From the NCBI GenBank assembly GCA_020687485.1, contig JAJEQR010000004.1, forward strand, positions 51,576 through 115,575: DNA of 64,000 nucleotides, given 5' to 3'. The translations under genes and the position numbers were made by a program. Shown here in pieces: positions 32,421 through 40,643 of the stretch (position 1 is its first letter; every line of letters begins with the position of its first letter). The DNA comes from Hominifimenecus microfluidus (GTDB lineage Bacteria > Bacillota > Clostridia > Lachnospirales > Lachnospiraceae). The notes below the pieces were generated by a model that saw nothing but the letters and a program-made list of their open reading frames with translations, was not told where the DNA came from and searched no databases.

Positions 32421-34244
32421 TTACAACTCCAGGACATTCTCCAGGAAGCGGCAGATTCTTTCGCAGGCCTCCGGGGACTTGAAGCGGGGATCGGAATGCC
32501 CGGCGTCTTCGAGCGACTCGAAGACTATTTTCTCCGGTCCGACAACGCGGCGATAGACTTCGGCGAAGCTTTCACTCTGAATATAGGGAACAATATTGTC
32601 CAGGCGTCCGTGCTGCAGATACAGCGGCGGGGCGCTTTTTGTAATGTGATACAGCGGTGAAGCTTCCCGATAGAGAGCAGGATCTTTCTCCGCGGTACAT
32701 CCGAGCAGGATACTTTCCGTGCAGTTTATGCCGGATACCGGATACGGAGAAGTAATTCCGGTATCCAGAAATTGCTGTTCGGATACGCCAAGTTCTGTCG
32801 GCGGATACGTGGCGACAACTGCCTGTACTGCAGCGGATACGCTGTCGCATCCCATGGAGGTGTCATCAAAATAGGGGTTCCCGTCGGTCAGTGCCGCCAT
32901 TAGAGACAGGTGCGCGCCGGAAGAAGGGCTCCAGAGGATGATGTGATCCGGGTCCAGGCCGAATTCCTCTGCATGGCTGCGCAGGTAGCGGATGGCTGTC
33001 TTCACTTCACGGATCTGGAAGGGGTATTTCTCCAGACGGCTGCTGACGCAGGCCATGCTGGCGAATGCGAAGCCGTGCAAAAGTCCGACATCGGCAATAC
33101 TTCCGATGTGTACCGTGTTTCTGTGTCCGAAATACCAGCCGCCGCCGGATACATTCAGAATGACCGGAGCCGGGCGATTCAAATGCTCCGGAAGGTACAG
33201 ATCCAGGCAGCGGGGGCCGGAGGTGTGCTCCATATAGACAAGCTCCCGGTGCTCCCGGCAGTGAGTGTGAAGCTGCAGCGGTACGATTTTCCACTTGGTA
33301 TTGATGTAAAGGTTTTGAGCTGCCGGCATAACCTTCTGGTAATTCTCTGTGAAAATCCGGGAGAAATCCTCCAGACTGGGATCGATATAAGCGCCTTTCC
33401 GGTAGACCAGGTTGAACTCGTAATGTGTATCATCCGTCAGAATGGAAAGATAGCGGATATTTTCGGAGTTGCGCAGCTGCGTCAGAGGCACCTCCGGTGT
33501 AAATGTAATGCCCATATTGACGGATACCGCTTCCAGAGCGCTCTCCAGCGTGCGCGCGTGCATGGCAGTCTTATATTCGATGTGGTGAGCCGCCAGGAGT
33601 TTATCCGTGAACTGACGGATCCGGTGCTGTTGGGAGAGAAAGATAAAGGTCTGGTGATTCAGTTGCTCCGGGCGGATGGACGGATATTTACATCCTTCCA
33701 CATCTTCAGACGCAGCGATCAGCGGGCTGCCTGCTGGTACTGCCAGAACAAATTCTTCATCTGCAACCTTACGGTACTGCAGACTGTCCTTTTTGCGGAA
33801 TGTATTCACGGCAATAACGTCCAGTTCCAGATCCTCCAGCATCTGCTCCAGCATACTGCTTCGGTTCTCGTGGAGCGTGATGTCGATGGAGGGGTGAGCC
33901 TTGATAAATTCGGGAATTACGGAGAAAATGGTATAGGGTCGGCGGATCGAAGGAACGCCGATCCGGATACGTCCCTTCTCCACACGGGAAATTGCCTGCA
34001 GACTGTTCATCATATCCTTCTGAATGGACAGGATTTTCTTGATGTAGTTAATATAACATTCTCCGGCGTAGGTGAGCGTCAGGCGTCCGCTAGTTTTCTG
34101 AAAGAGCTTCGTGTTGATCGTCTGCTCTTCCTTCTGCAGAAAGCGGGTCAGCGCCGGCTGAGAGATGCCGAGCGAGACTGCGGCGCGGGACAGCGTGCCG
34201 GTCTGCGCGATAGCCATAATATATTCGTAGTCACGATCGTACAT
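32421..34244 (-). CDS. LysR-type regulator fused to an alpha/beta hydrolase
   Basis: One uninterrupted 607-residue frame holds two proteins that are normally separate. Residues 1-60 are a LysR winged helix-turn-helix (TGTLSRAAVSLGISQPALTRFL), and about 90-300 form the periplasmic-binding-like effector domain (GRIRIGVPSIRRPY and EEFVLAVPAGSPL). Residues about 325-607 are an alpha/beta hydrolase with VSGGGWYFGHRN as oxyanion loop, WSPSSGAHLS as nucleophile elbow (first Gly of GxSxG replaced by Ser), Asp in GRLDNIVP and His in DAGHSDP, so the triad is complete. AAGGAG lies before the ATG at 34244. The protein could be a regulator that destroys or creates its own effector. Confidence 0.88.
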   Translation of the reverse strand: MYDRDYEYIMAIAQTGTLSRAAVSLGISQPALTRFLQKEEQTINTKLFQKTSGRLTLTYAGECYINYIKKILSIQKDMMNSLQAISRVEKGRIRIGVPSIRRPYTIFSVIPEFIKAHPSIDITLHENRSSMLEQMLEDLELDVIAVNTFRKKDSLQYRKVADEEFVLAVPAGSPLIAASEDVEGCKYPSIRPEQLNHQTFIFLSQQHRIRQFTDKLLAAHHIEYKTAMHARTLESALEAVSVNMGITFTPEVPLTQLRNSENIRYLSILTDDTHYEFNLVYRKGAYIDPSLEDFSRIFTENYQKVMPAAQNLYINTKWKIVPLQLHTHCREHRELVYMEHTSGPRCLDLYLPEHLNRPAPVILNVSGGGWYFGHRNTVHIGSIADVGLLHGFAFASMACVSSRLEKYPFQIREVKTAIRYLRSHAEEFGLDPDHIILWSPSSGAHLSLMAALTDGNPYFDDTSMGCDSVSAAVQAVVATYPPTELGVSEQQFLDTGITSPYPVSGINCTESILLGCTAEKDPALYREASPLYHITKSAPPLYLQHGRLDNIVPYIQSESFAEVYRRVVGPEKIVFESLEDAGHSDPRFKSPEACERICRFLENVLEL

Positions 34245-34329
34245 AGAGATCTCCTTACAGGTATACATAGAAATTTACCTATATTTTATCACAGAAGAGA
34301 GCAAAGAGAAAGAAGAATTGACGATAATA

Positions 34330-34367
34330 TAAAAAGCCCCGGCCGCGAGAGAAGCGGCCGGGAAAAA
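34330..34367 (-). terminator. Terminator of the UroD-like gene
   Basis: CCCGGCCGC and GCGGCCGGG pair perfectly around TTCTCTC on the minus strand, followed by GCTTTTTATA. It separates the UroD-like gene from the LysR fusion. Confidence 0.85.
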
Positions 34368-34429
34368 GGTAGAAAATAGGTAGGAACTAGCTGGTTAAGG
34401 GTAAATGTCTAAAGGATGAAACCGTAAAT

Positions 34430-35470
34430 TTAGAACATGATCTGCATCGGCAGGCGAGCACTCTCGGGATCCTTGATACCGAACTGCTCTTCATTGATGG
34501 TATCGATCGTCTTTGCGATGGAAGTATAAACGCCCTTGTAAACAGAACCGGGACCGCCCTGAGCAATGCAGGGGATGAAGCTCTTATGGCCATACTTTTT
34601 GCATACCTGACGTACATATTCGTCTACGCTTTCTTCGGTCCAGTCGGCCTTATCGCAGATACCATTTTCGATACCGCCCATGAAGGAGATCTGGTCACCG
34701 TATTTTGCGATCAGCTGATCGATATTGTTCGTCTCCATGCAGCCCTGGAATACATCGATTCCCATTTCGATCATGTCCGGAACGAGAGTAGCCGCATAGC
34801 TGTCGGAATGATGTACTATATAGTCAACGCCGTGGCTCTTGTAGTAGCCGTAGATTTCCTTGTAGGGCTCAAGAAGGAATTCCTCAAACATCGGAACGCT
34901 CATGAACGTGCTGTCATGTCCGCCCCAGTCATCATGATGGAACAGCATATCCGGATGCAGGTTGCTGCAGATACCGTCAGCCAGCTCCAGCTCCCACTCG
35001 GTCAGATATTTGATCAGGTCGTGCATCTCATCTTCATATTCGATATAGTAGGTCAGAGCATTTACCAGCTCACACAGATGATGTGTCTGCTCGAACAGAC
35101 CAGGAGCTACGAAAGCTGCCTTGAAGGATTTTTCACCGTCCACAGCATCATAAGCGGCTTTGCACTGATCCCACTGTTCCTGAGAGAACTTCAAGGAAGG
35201 CGCTTTGACGTAGTCTTTCCAGTGTTCGATATCCTTGACAACGATCTTGTCCGGAGTATGTACCGGAAATGCGCCGGGAACGCCCTTCGGGAATGTGTTG
35301 GTGACGCCCCATGCATTGACTACGTTTTCCATGCCTTCCTGAAGCAGAGGGCTTGCGAACATAAACGGATGAAAAAGAAGCTGCATCGCTTCATACTGAT
35401 TTACAAAACGGTCGGGATGGCCTTTGCTTCCCTTCATACATTCAATCATATTCTGTTTTGCAGTTAACAT
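34430..35470 (-). CDS. UroD-like corrinoid methyltransferase family protein (MtaA/CmuA group)
   Basis: This 346-residue protein has the uroporphyrinogen-decarboxylase fold as seen in corrinoid-dependent methyltransferases: MLFHHDDWGGHDSTFMS, then GVDYIVHHSDSYAATLVPDMIEMGIDVFQG and ISFMGGIENG. Members of this group are methyltransferases in methyl-corrinoid systems such as methanol, chloromethane and O-demethylation pathways. They do not make haem, and no haem gene is nearby. GGGAGG lies before the ATG at 35470; the frame extends 11 codons upstream without support. It is divergent from a PucR-type regulator that is the likely controller. It is the only substrate-methyltransferase candidate in the window for the corrinoid module at 48-52 kb. 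Confidence 0.82.
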   Translation of the reverse strand: MLTAKQNMIECMKGSKGHPDRFVNQYEAMQLLFHPFMFASPLLQEGMENVVNAWGVTNTFPKGVPGAFPVHTPDKIVVKDIEHWKDYVKAPSLKFSQEQWDQCKAAYDAVDGEKSFKAAFVAPGLFEQTHHLCELVNALTYYIEYEDEMHDLIKYLTEWELELADGICSNLHPDMLFHHDDWGGHDSTFMSVPMFEEFLLEPYKEIYGYYKSHGVDYIVHHSDSYAATLVPDMIEMGIDVFQGCMETNNIDQLIAKYGDQISFMGGIENGICDKADWTEESVDEYVRQVCKKYGHKSFIPCIAQGGPGSVYKGVYTSIAKTIDTINEEQFGIKDPESARLPMQIMF

Positions 35471-35508
35471 TTGAATTACCTCCCGTGGTTTGTTATAATA
35501 CATCTAAG

Positions 35509-35526
35509 GGTCTGAACGGACAGACC
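35509..35526. promoter_or_regulatory. Inverted repeat upstream of the UroD-like gene
   Basis: GGTCTG (35509-35514) and CAGACC (35521-35526) are exact reverse complements 6 bases apart, 39 bases before the UroD-like ATG. It is a candidate site for the divergent PucR-type regulator. Confidence 0.4.
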
Positions 35527-35635
35527 ATACACTTTGTAAAAAAGAAATACTTTGTGTTGTTGGTAATAAGTATAGCCCTCTTGATTTTAAAAGTATATGG
35601 ATTTTACAAACAAAAAGAAAAGAGATTCAAAGTTG

Positions 35636-35657
35636 TTTTCGGTCAAAAGACCGAAAA
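35636..35657. promoter_or_regulatory. Perfect hairpin upstream of the PucR-type gene
   Basis: TTTTCGGTC and GACCGAAAA pair perfectly around AAAA, 37 bases before the regulator start. No T tract follows, so an operator or leader structure is more likely than a terminator. Confidence 0.45.
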
Positions 35658-35693
35658 ACGAAGCACTGGAAGGAGAGGAGGCGAAGATGCGGA

Positions 35694-37235
35694 GTGAGAT
35701 TGAGTATGTCTATGGTAGAGCACTGGTTTCGGCGATATTCGCCGGTGGCTACGATTGCTTCCCGTGAGGCTACGATTACAGGGATTCGTCATCTGAACAG
35801 TGACCGCGATATGAATCCGGATTATGTCTATGCCGGTCGGATCTGTGATATGACCCCGTATGCGGACAGAGATGTCGTTCTGGTTCACCGGCAGGATGTG
35901 ATTCGGCTGCAGACAGAAGATATGGACGAAATTTTTGATTCCTTTATGGATGCCATGACTTATTATGAGAAGTGGGAGAAACGTCTGATGGAGGCAGCTG
36001 ACGCAGAGAATCCGGAGCAGGCATTGATCCAGGCGTGCAGTGATATTTTTGGCCCGATGTTTTTTATCAATATGCAGCTTCAGATGTCCGCATACTCGGA
36101 GAATTATCCAGATACTCTTCTGGAAGATTGCTGGAACCGTTTCTGGAAATGGGACAGAGGAAAAGCACTGCAGTCCGGGGAAGGACACCGTTCCAGTTTT
36201 CTTCAGATTTTTAACCAGATCTGGGACCGGCGGCCGTTCTTTGGTAATTCCGGAGAGGAATACCCGTATTCACTGGTAATCAGCCAGGTGGCTGGTTCAA
36301 ATCAGCTGATGGGACAGCTGTTTCTTTTGTCGGCTTCGCCATTTGAGGAGTATCAGCTTCAGCTGGCGGAAGTCCTGCAGAAGCATCTCTGTCAGGTGGC
36401 CGGGCAGGAGTCCGGTGCCTGCCAGATTTCTGCAGCTGTCCAGATGTTTGCTGCGCTGCTCCACGGGGAGCGCAGCGATGAAGAGTGCATTCAGATGCTC
36501 TATGAGATGAAAAGCTGGCGGGAAGACGAGGCGTATCTTCCGTTTGTCCTTCGACGGGAAAACGACTCTAAGGCAGAACCATCTGCGCTTCTGAACGGTC
36601 TGGAACGGTATTTTCCGGAGGCACTGGCAGTTCCGGATGAGATTCCGGTGCAGGGCGGGAGGACAGAACCGGTGATTGCCGGGTGTCTTCCGGTTCCGGA
36701 GGTGAATCTGAATGCGATGAATGAGGAAGACGTGGAACTTCGGCTTCGTGCTCTGCTCCGGTTCTGCAGGGAACAAAAAATGTCGCTTCATGTGGGGTAT
36801 TTTTTACAGGGCTTAAATAAGATTCATTGGCATTACCGGCAGGCGCAGATCGCGGCCGGAATGGGACAAAGGTATTTTTATCACTGTGCAGTTTCACTGC
36901 TGACCTTTTTCGGCAGTGACCGGACTCTGTGCTTGTGTTCCCTTCATCCGGTGCCAATGCGGATGCGCGAATATGACAAAAAGCAGGGGACAGATTTCTA
37001 TGAGATTTTGAAGGCTTATCTTCAGAATGAATGCAACCGGGCGCAGACGGCCCGGCAACTGTATGTACATAAGAATACGCTGGCGTACCGGCTGGAACGT
37101 CTGGAAGAAATGTTCCCTGTGAATCTGGATGATCCCTATGAGCGGGAATATCTTCGCATTACGATCAGCAGTATGGAGAACCGGGAAGAGGATGCGGCGG
37201 TTTTTCAGGGTAGCCAAAAAGGAGAAAGTTTTTGA
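35694..37235 (+). CDS. PucR-type (HTH_30) transcriptional regulator, first copy
   Basis: This protein of about 513 residues ends in the PucR C-terminal helix-turn-helix (LKAYLQNECNRAQTARQLYVHKNTLAYRLERLEEM). The N-terminal part (SPVATIASREATITGIRHL and DVVLVHRQDVIRLQTEDMDE) looks like the PurC/PucR-like sensor region but was not matched to a defined ligand domain. It probably regulates the divergent UroD-like gene. The start is uncertain: GTG at 35694 fits the frame and lies 12 bases after GGAGG, and ATGs at 35706 and 35712 are alternatives. An ATG at 35687 is in another frame that ends after 26 codons. A second regulator of the same class stands at 52596 beside the corrinoid cluster. Confidence 0.85.
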   Translation: MRLSMSMVEHWFRRYSPVATIASREATITGIRHLNSDRDMNPDYVYAGRICDMTPYADRDVVLVHRQDVIRLQTEDMDEIFDSFMDAMTYYEKWEKRLMEAADAENPEQALIQACSDIFGPMFFINMQLQMSAYSENYPDTLLEDCWNRFWKWDRGKALQSGEGHRSSFLQIFNQIWDRRPFFGNSGEEYPYSLVISQVAGSNQLMGQLFLLSASPFEEYQLQLAEVLQKHLCQVAGQESGACQISAAVQMFAALLHGERSDEECIQMLYEMKSWREDEAYLPFVLRRENDSKAEPSALLNGLERYFPEALAVPDEIPVQGGRTEPVIAGCLPVPEVNLNAMNEEDVELRLRALLRFCREQKMSLHVGYFLQGLNKIHWHYRQAQIAAGMGQRYFYHCAVSLLTFFGSDRTLCLCSLHPVPMRMREYDKKQGTDFYEILKAYLQNECNRAQTARQLYVHKNTLAYRLERLEEMFPVNLDDPYEREYLRITISSMENREEDAAVFQGSQKGESF

Positions 37236-37260
37236 CGATGATCGGCTTCTGTGGTACAGT
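37232..37260 (+). promoter_or_regulatory. Promoter of the aminotransferase gene
   Basis: TTGACG (37232-37237), a 17-bp spacer and TACAGT (37255-37260) overlap the end of the PucR-type gene. Confidence 0.55.
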
Positions 37261-37379
37261 AAAGAAAAGTGAGCAGAAAGAAAACATTAAAAATAGTTAC
37301 AAAAATAGCATATTCTAAAGTGATGATACAAAAGACAAAATGAATTGTTCACATAGAATTAAAGAAAAGAGGAACAAAA

Positions 37380-38567
37380 ATGATTTCAGAGAAAATGAAG
37401 CCACTGGTAAATAATAATTCAGCGATTCGTGCGATGTTTGAAGAGGGAAATCAGCTGAAAGCCATCTACGGAGCTGATAAGGTATATGACTTCAGCCTGG
37501 GCAATCCGAATGTTCCGGCTCCCGCTGAAGTAAAGCAGGCGATTATCGACATCCTGAACGAGGAAGAATCCACTATGGTTCACGGTTATATGAGTAATGC
37601 CGGATTTGAGGATGTACGTGAGACGATTGCGCAGTCTCTGAACCGCAGATTCCAGACGAACTTCTCTGCGCACAACCTGATCATGACGGTCGGTGCAGCC
37701 AGTGGCCTGAACGTGGCACTGAAGACAATTCTGAATCCGGGAGAAGAAGTAATCACCTTCGCACCTTACTTTGTAGAATATGGCGCTTACGTCAGCAACT
37801 ATGACGGTAAGCTGGTAGTAATCAGCCCGAACACCGAGACCTTCCAGCCGAACCTGACTGAGTTTGAGACGAAGATTACTGCGAAGACCCGTGCAGTGAT
37901 TATCAACACTCCTCACAATCCGACTGGTGTGATTTATTCGGAGGAGACTCTGCGGAAGCTGGCTGCGATCCTGGAGAAGAAGCAGAAGGAGTTCGGTTCC
38001 GTGATCTTCCTGATCTCTGATGAACCTTATCGTGAGCTGGCATACGATGGCGCGGTTGTGCCTTATGTTACGAAATATTATAAGAATACGATCGTGGGAT
38101 ACTCTTACAGCAAATCTCTGTCTCTTCCCGGTGAACGTATCGGTTATCTGATAATTCCGGACGAGCTGGAAGACAGCGAGAATGTAATTAATGCGGCGGC
38201 CATCGCAACCCGCGTGAGCGGCGCAGTCAATGCTCCGTCTTTGATGCAGCGCGTGATTATGCGCTGTGTGGACGCGCAGACGGATGTCTCTTACTATGAG
38301 AGAAACCGCAACGCTCTGTACCAGGGCATGACTGATGCCGGATTTACCTGTATCAAGCCGCAGGGCGCATTCTACCTCTTCGTGAAAAGTCCGGTAGAGA
38401 ACGAGAAGGAGTTCTGCGAGGCTGCAAAGAAGTACAACATTCTCATGGTACCCGGCAGTTCCTTCGCCTGCCCCGGCTATGTGCGCCTGGCTTACTGCGT
38501 ATCCTATGAGACTATCATCAATTCACTGCCTTACTTCAAAAAGCTGGGAGCGGATTACGGACTTTGA
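37380..38567 (+). CDS. PLP-dependent aminotransferase (class I/II, AspC-like)
   Basis: This 395-residue fold-type I aminotransferase has the substrate-side segment FSLGNPNVPAP, the PLP-binding NTPHNPTGVIYS, and the Schiff-base lysine near residue 244 in SYSKSLSLPGERIGY, followed by a C-terminal Arg block (PGYVRLAYCVSYE) for the alpha-carboxylate. The group covers aspartate, aromatic and related transaminases; the amino donor cannot be set from sequence. AAAGAGG lies about 10 bases before the ATG. It has its own promoter and a strong terminator. It is probably a house-keeping gene rather than part of the regulator locus before it. Confidence 0.92.
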   Translation: MISEKMKPLVNNNSAIRAMFEEGNQLKAIYGADKVYDFSLGNPNVPAPAEVKQAIIDILNEEESTMVHGYMSNAGFEDVRETIAQSLNRRFQTNFSAHNLIMTVGAASGLNVALKTILNPGEEVITFAPYFVEYGAYVSNYDGKLVVISPNTETFQPNLTEFETKITAKTRAVIINTPHNPTGVIYSEETLRKLAAILEKKQKEFGSVIFLISDEPYRELAYDGAVVPYVTKYYKNTIVGYSYSKSLSLPGERIGYLIIPDELEDSENVINAAAIATRVSGAVNAPSLMQRVIMRCVDAQTDVSYYERNRNALYQGMTDAGFTCIKPQGAFYLFVKSPVENEKEFCEAAKKYNILMVPGSSFACPGYVRLAYCVSYETIINSLPYFKKLGADYGL

Positions 38568-38616
38568 TATTCCTTATGCCTGAAGACAGGGGCTTTAGGC
38601 CATGATTGATAAAACG

Positions 38617-38667
38617 AAACCTCCCGCTGTAACGATCAAAAGGATAATTACAGCGGGAGGTTTTTTC
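38617..38667 (+). terminator. Terminator after the aminotransferase
   Basis: AAACCTCCCGCTGTAA and TTACAGCGGGAGGTTT pair perfectly, with a T tract on the plus strand. It also faces the convergent Rpn gene. Confidence 0.9.
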
Positions 38668-38684
38668 ATTCTGAAATTTTCGTC

Positions 38685-39557
38685 CTAATTCGCAGATTCA
38701 GGAATCGAGTCAGATGTAAGCCAGCCGGATACAATCTCCGGGCTGAAATTGATTGCCCCTGCGATCTGCTCAACCGACATTCCCAGCCGAGCCAGGTTCT
38801 TAGCAGTTGTCAGAGCCTGATTCCGATGACCTTCTTCCAGACCCAGCTCACGGCCTTCCTCGCGGCCTCGTTCAAAACTTTCCTCTCTGAGTTCTTCCAT
38901 TGCTCTGCACATTTCGTTCACTCCCTCCTGATTTTCTTTCAGATAGCGGGTCTTCTCAGCGAGAAGATCGAAATACATATCGTCGGCATTGTTACAGTTA
39001 AAGTCATGCATCAATCGACCAAGATCAGAATTGCCGCGGTATTCTCCATTCACGTATAGAATACAAGTTCCATCTTCAAACGGAGTTCCCAGCGTAAGAT
39101 TCATGCGTCGGATCACATAAAGCGGTTTCCCGGCTCTATAGTAATCTTTTTCTGTGATAAAGAGGACGTAAGAATCCGGAAGTTCATCGAAATCTTGACT
39201 TTTATCAAGGTTCTCTACGTCGATCACACTTGAATGATATCTTGCACGGTGATGTCCGGCGCCTTCATCGGCTCGTTGAATCTCGAGATCGTACTTCTTA
39301 CCGGCACTGTCGGTTGCGTACGCATCCAGACAGATTGACCTGGCGCCGGTAACCCGATTCATATCGGCCTGAGTCTCGCAATGCGTCAGGACGAGATCTG
39401 GCTTTCCAGTAATAATACGGAGTACAAGCTCAGCCAAAGGCAGATTCTCACGGAACAGTCCACGCATGAACGTGTCATCAATCGGACGGAATCCGCGCAG
39501 ACGCTGAAGATCCTTCTGGTGGGCATCTTTGCGCCATTGTTCATTGGATTGATTCAT
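38685..39557 (-). CDS. Rpn-family PD-(D/E)XK nuclease (recombination-promoting)
   Basis: This 290-residue protein matches the Rpn/PDDEXK-transposase family: FRPIDDTFMRGLFRENLPLAELVLRIITG, then the nuclease core TGARSICLDAYATDSAGKKYDLEIQRAD with the D-x-E-x-Q type motif, and RARYHSSVIDVENLDKSQDFDELPDSYVLFITEKD. The C-terminus has the usual FERGREEGRELGLEEGH repeat and a small DNA-binding-like end. Related Rpn proteins promote RecA-independent recombination and are often multi-copy. GGAAGGAAA lies upstream of the ATG at 39557; the open frame continues 40 codons upstream without support. It lies alone, convergent to the aminotransferase. Confidence 0.88.
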   Translation of the reverse strand: MNQSNEQWRKDAHQKDLQRLRGFRPIDDTFMRGLFRENLPLAELVLRIITGKPDLVLTHCETQADMNRVTGARSICLDAYATDSAGKKYDLEIQRADEGAGHHRARYHSSVIDVENLDKSQDFDELPDSYVLFITEKDYYRAGKPLYVIRRMNLTLGTPFEDGTCILYVNGEYRGNSDLGRLMHDFNCNNADDMYFDLLAEKTRYLKENQEGVNEMCRAMEELREESFERGREEGRELGLEEGHRNQALTTAKNLARLGMSVEQIAGAINFSPEIVSGWLTSDSIPESAN

Positions 39558-39747
39558 ATATGTTTCCTTCCTGGAAAGAAGGAATATTACGGGTATGTAT
39601 ATTAAGAATAACACAGAACAAATGTTTTGACAAGGAGTAGAACGGATTAAATACCCAAAATTATTTGATCGTTGCATGCAAAAGCATTATTATGTGAAAA
39701 TGTCGAAGCGTTGTTTCTGTATCTGAAGATAGGAAGGGAGAGTGCGA

Positions 39748-39970
39748 ATGTGGAATGAAGTAAAAAATAGTAACGATATTACAGAGTTTATGGAAAGACT
39801 TGCTTATTTCCATGACAGTTGCCTGAAAGAGCTGAAATACGTGAGCGGGGCGTATATTGAAGGAAATTTCTTTCGATTATGATGGAATTGCGGTTCGTGC
39901 GTCTGCTCTGCGCTGGCGAGTATTGGAGAATTCGCTGGGAAGCAGAGAACTCTATCAGCTTCAGAAATAA
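39748..39970 (+). pseudogene. Broken small hypothetical gene
   Basis: GGAAGGGAG precedes ATG 39748, which opens a frame of 44 codons (MWNEVKNSNDITEFMERLAYF onward) ending at TGA 39882. A second frame, shifted by +1, continues with YDGIAVRASALRWRVLENSLG to TAA at 39970. Both parts look like the start and end of one small family found in clostridia (my recognition, not a search), with the middle deleted. No function is known. Confidence 0.6.
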
Positions 39971-39990
39971 GACAATATATAAAATAGGAC

Positions 39991-40019
39991 TTGAAAATAA
40001 TTAATAAATCGTGTAGAAT
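39991..40019 (+). promoter_or_regulatory. Promoter of the thiamine operon
   Basis: TTGAAA (39991-39996), a 17-bp spacer and TAGAAT (40014-40019) lie just before the TPP riboswitch. Confidence 0.7.
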
Positions 40020-40030
40020 AGAAACGAAAA

Positions 40031-40120
40031 TAGGGAGCTCAAGAAGATGGGCTGAGAGGAGACTTTATTTGTCTTGACCTGAAACCTGATTTGGATAATG
40101 CCAACGTAGGGAAATACAAG
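40031..40120 (+). ncRNA. TPP riboswitch (THI element)
   Basis: The conserved blocks are all present in order: TAGGGAGCTC, GGGCTGAGAGGA, GACCTGAAACCTGAT, TTGGATAATGCCAACG and TAGGGAA. Thiamine pyrophosphate binding stops expression of thiamine genes, here through the terminator that follows at 40130. The thiSFGH operon starts about 330 bases downstream. Confidence 0.97.
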
Positions 40121-40129
40121 CCATTCATG

Positions 40130-40162
40130 GGACTGTAGGCCGACGGGCATACAGTCCTTTTC
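40130..40162 (+). terminator. TPP-controlled terminator
   Basis: GGACTGTA and TACAGTCC pair, with an inner GCC/GGC, followed by TTTTC. It is the expected expression platform of the riboswitch. Confidence 0.8.
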
Positions 40163-40218
40163 TGTAGTGGATGTCTCTGTTTTCTGTGAACTGGGGGCAC
40201 CACTTTTCACAATATTAA

Positions 40219-40268
40219 AAGGCGCCGGATTATACTGATACTGCGGTATCTCCCGGCGTCTGTTTTTA
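40219..40268 (+). terminator. Second terminator-like hairpin in the thi leader
   Basis: GGCGCCGG and CCGGCGTC pair around a 24-base inner part that itself contains GATAC/GTATC, followed by TGTTTTTA. Confidence 0.65.
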
Positions 40269-40287
40269 TAGAAATATATCAATAGCA

Positions 40288-40327
40288 AGCGCCTGTGGAT
40301 ATCCTGATTGTCCGCAGGCGTTTTTAT
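40288..40327 (+). terminator. Third terminator-like hairpin in the thi leader
   Basis: CGCCTGTGGA and TCCGCAGGCG pair with one mismatch, followed by TTTTTA. Just after it ATTCAGAGC and AGTGTAAGTGGAGTTGAG resemble pieces of the palindromic repeat family. Confidence 0.7.
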
Positions 40328-40448
40328 AATGATTCAGAGCTATGAAGTGTAAGTGGAGTTGAGTATAAGCATTTTGAGAGCACTGTACTTTATAAAATGC
40401 GGAATGACGGAGCAGTTCGCAGGATCAGAGGAGGGAGGAATATCGGTT

Positions 40449-40643
40449 ATGGCAGTGATTAATGGAGAAGATGTTTCGGCATCAGGGAAACCTTTGCTTC
40501 AGTACCTGATGGAAACGGGTTATGACAGCAGCCGGGTTGTAGTAGAGCGGAATCTTGAGATTGTACCGCAGGATCAGTTGGAAGCTGTGATCATTCAGGA
40601 TGAAGATTCGATCGAAATTCTTCGATTTGTAGGAGGAGGCTGA
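40449..40643 (+). CDS. thiS: Sulfur carrier protein ThiS
   Basis: This is a 64-residue ubiquitin-like carrier. It ends in the diagnostic di-glycine (FVGGG), whose C-terminal carboxylate is adenylated by ThiF and converted to a thiocarboxylate that donates sulfur to the thiazole ring. The body VINGEDVSASGKPLLQYLMETGYDSS is typical of the family. GGAGGGAGG lies 9 bases before the ATG at 40449; the frame upstream of it is leader. Its stop overlaps the thiF start. The operon is thiS-thiF-thiG-thiH under the TPP riboswitch. Confidence 0.93.
   Translation: MAVINGEDVSASGKPLLQYLMETGYDSSRVVVERNLEIVPQDQLEAVIIQDEDSIEILRFVGGG

Noticed and set aside
32910..34379. A 489-codon plus-strand frame opposite the LysR-hydrolase fusion.
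   Set aside because: The minus-strand protein has unmistakable domains; the plus-strand frame reads into the terminator at 34330 and has no motif.
35687..35767. An ATG with good ribosome site before the PucR-type gene.
   Set aside because: It is out of frame with the regulator and stops after 26 codons; the regulator frame starts at GTG 35694 and matches the family.
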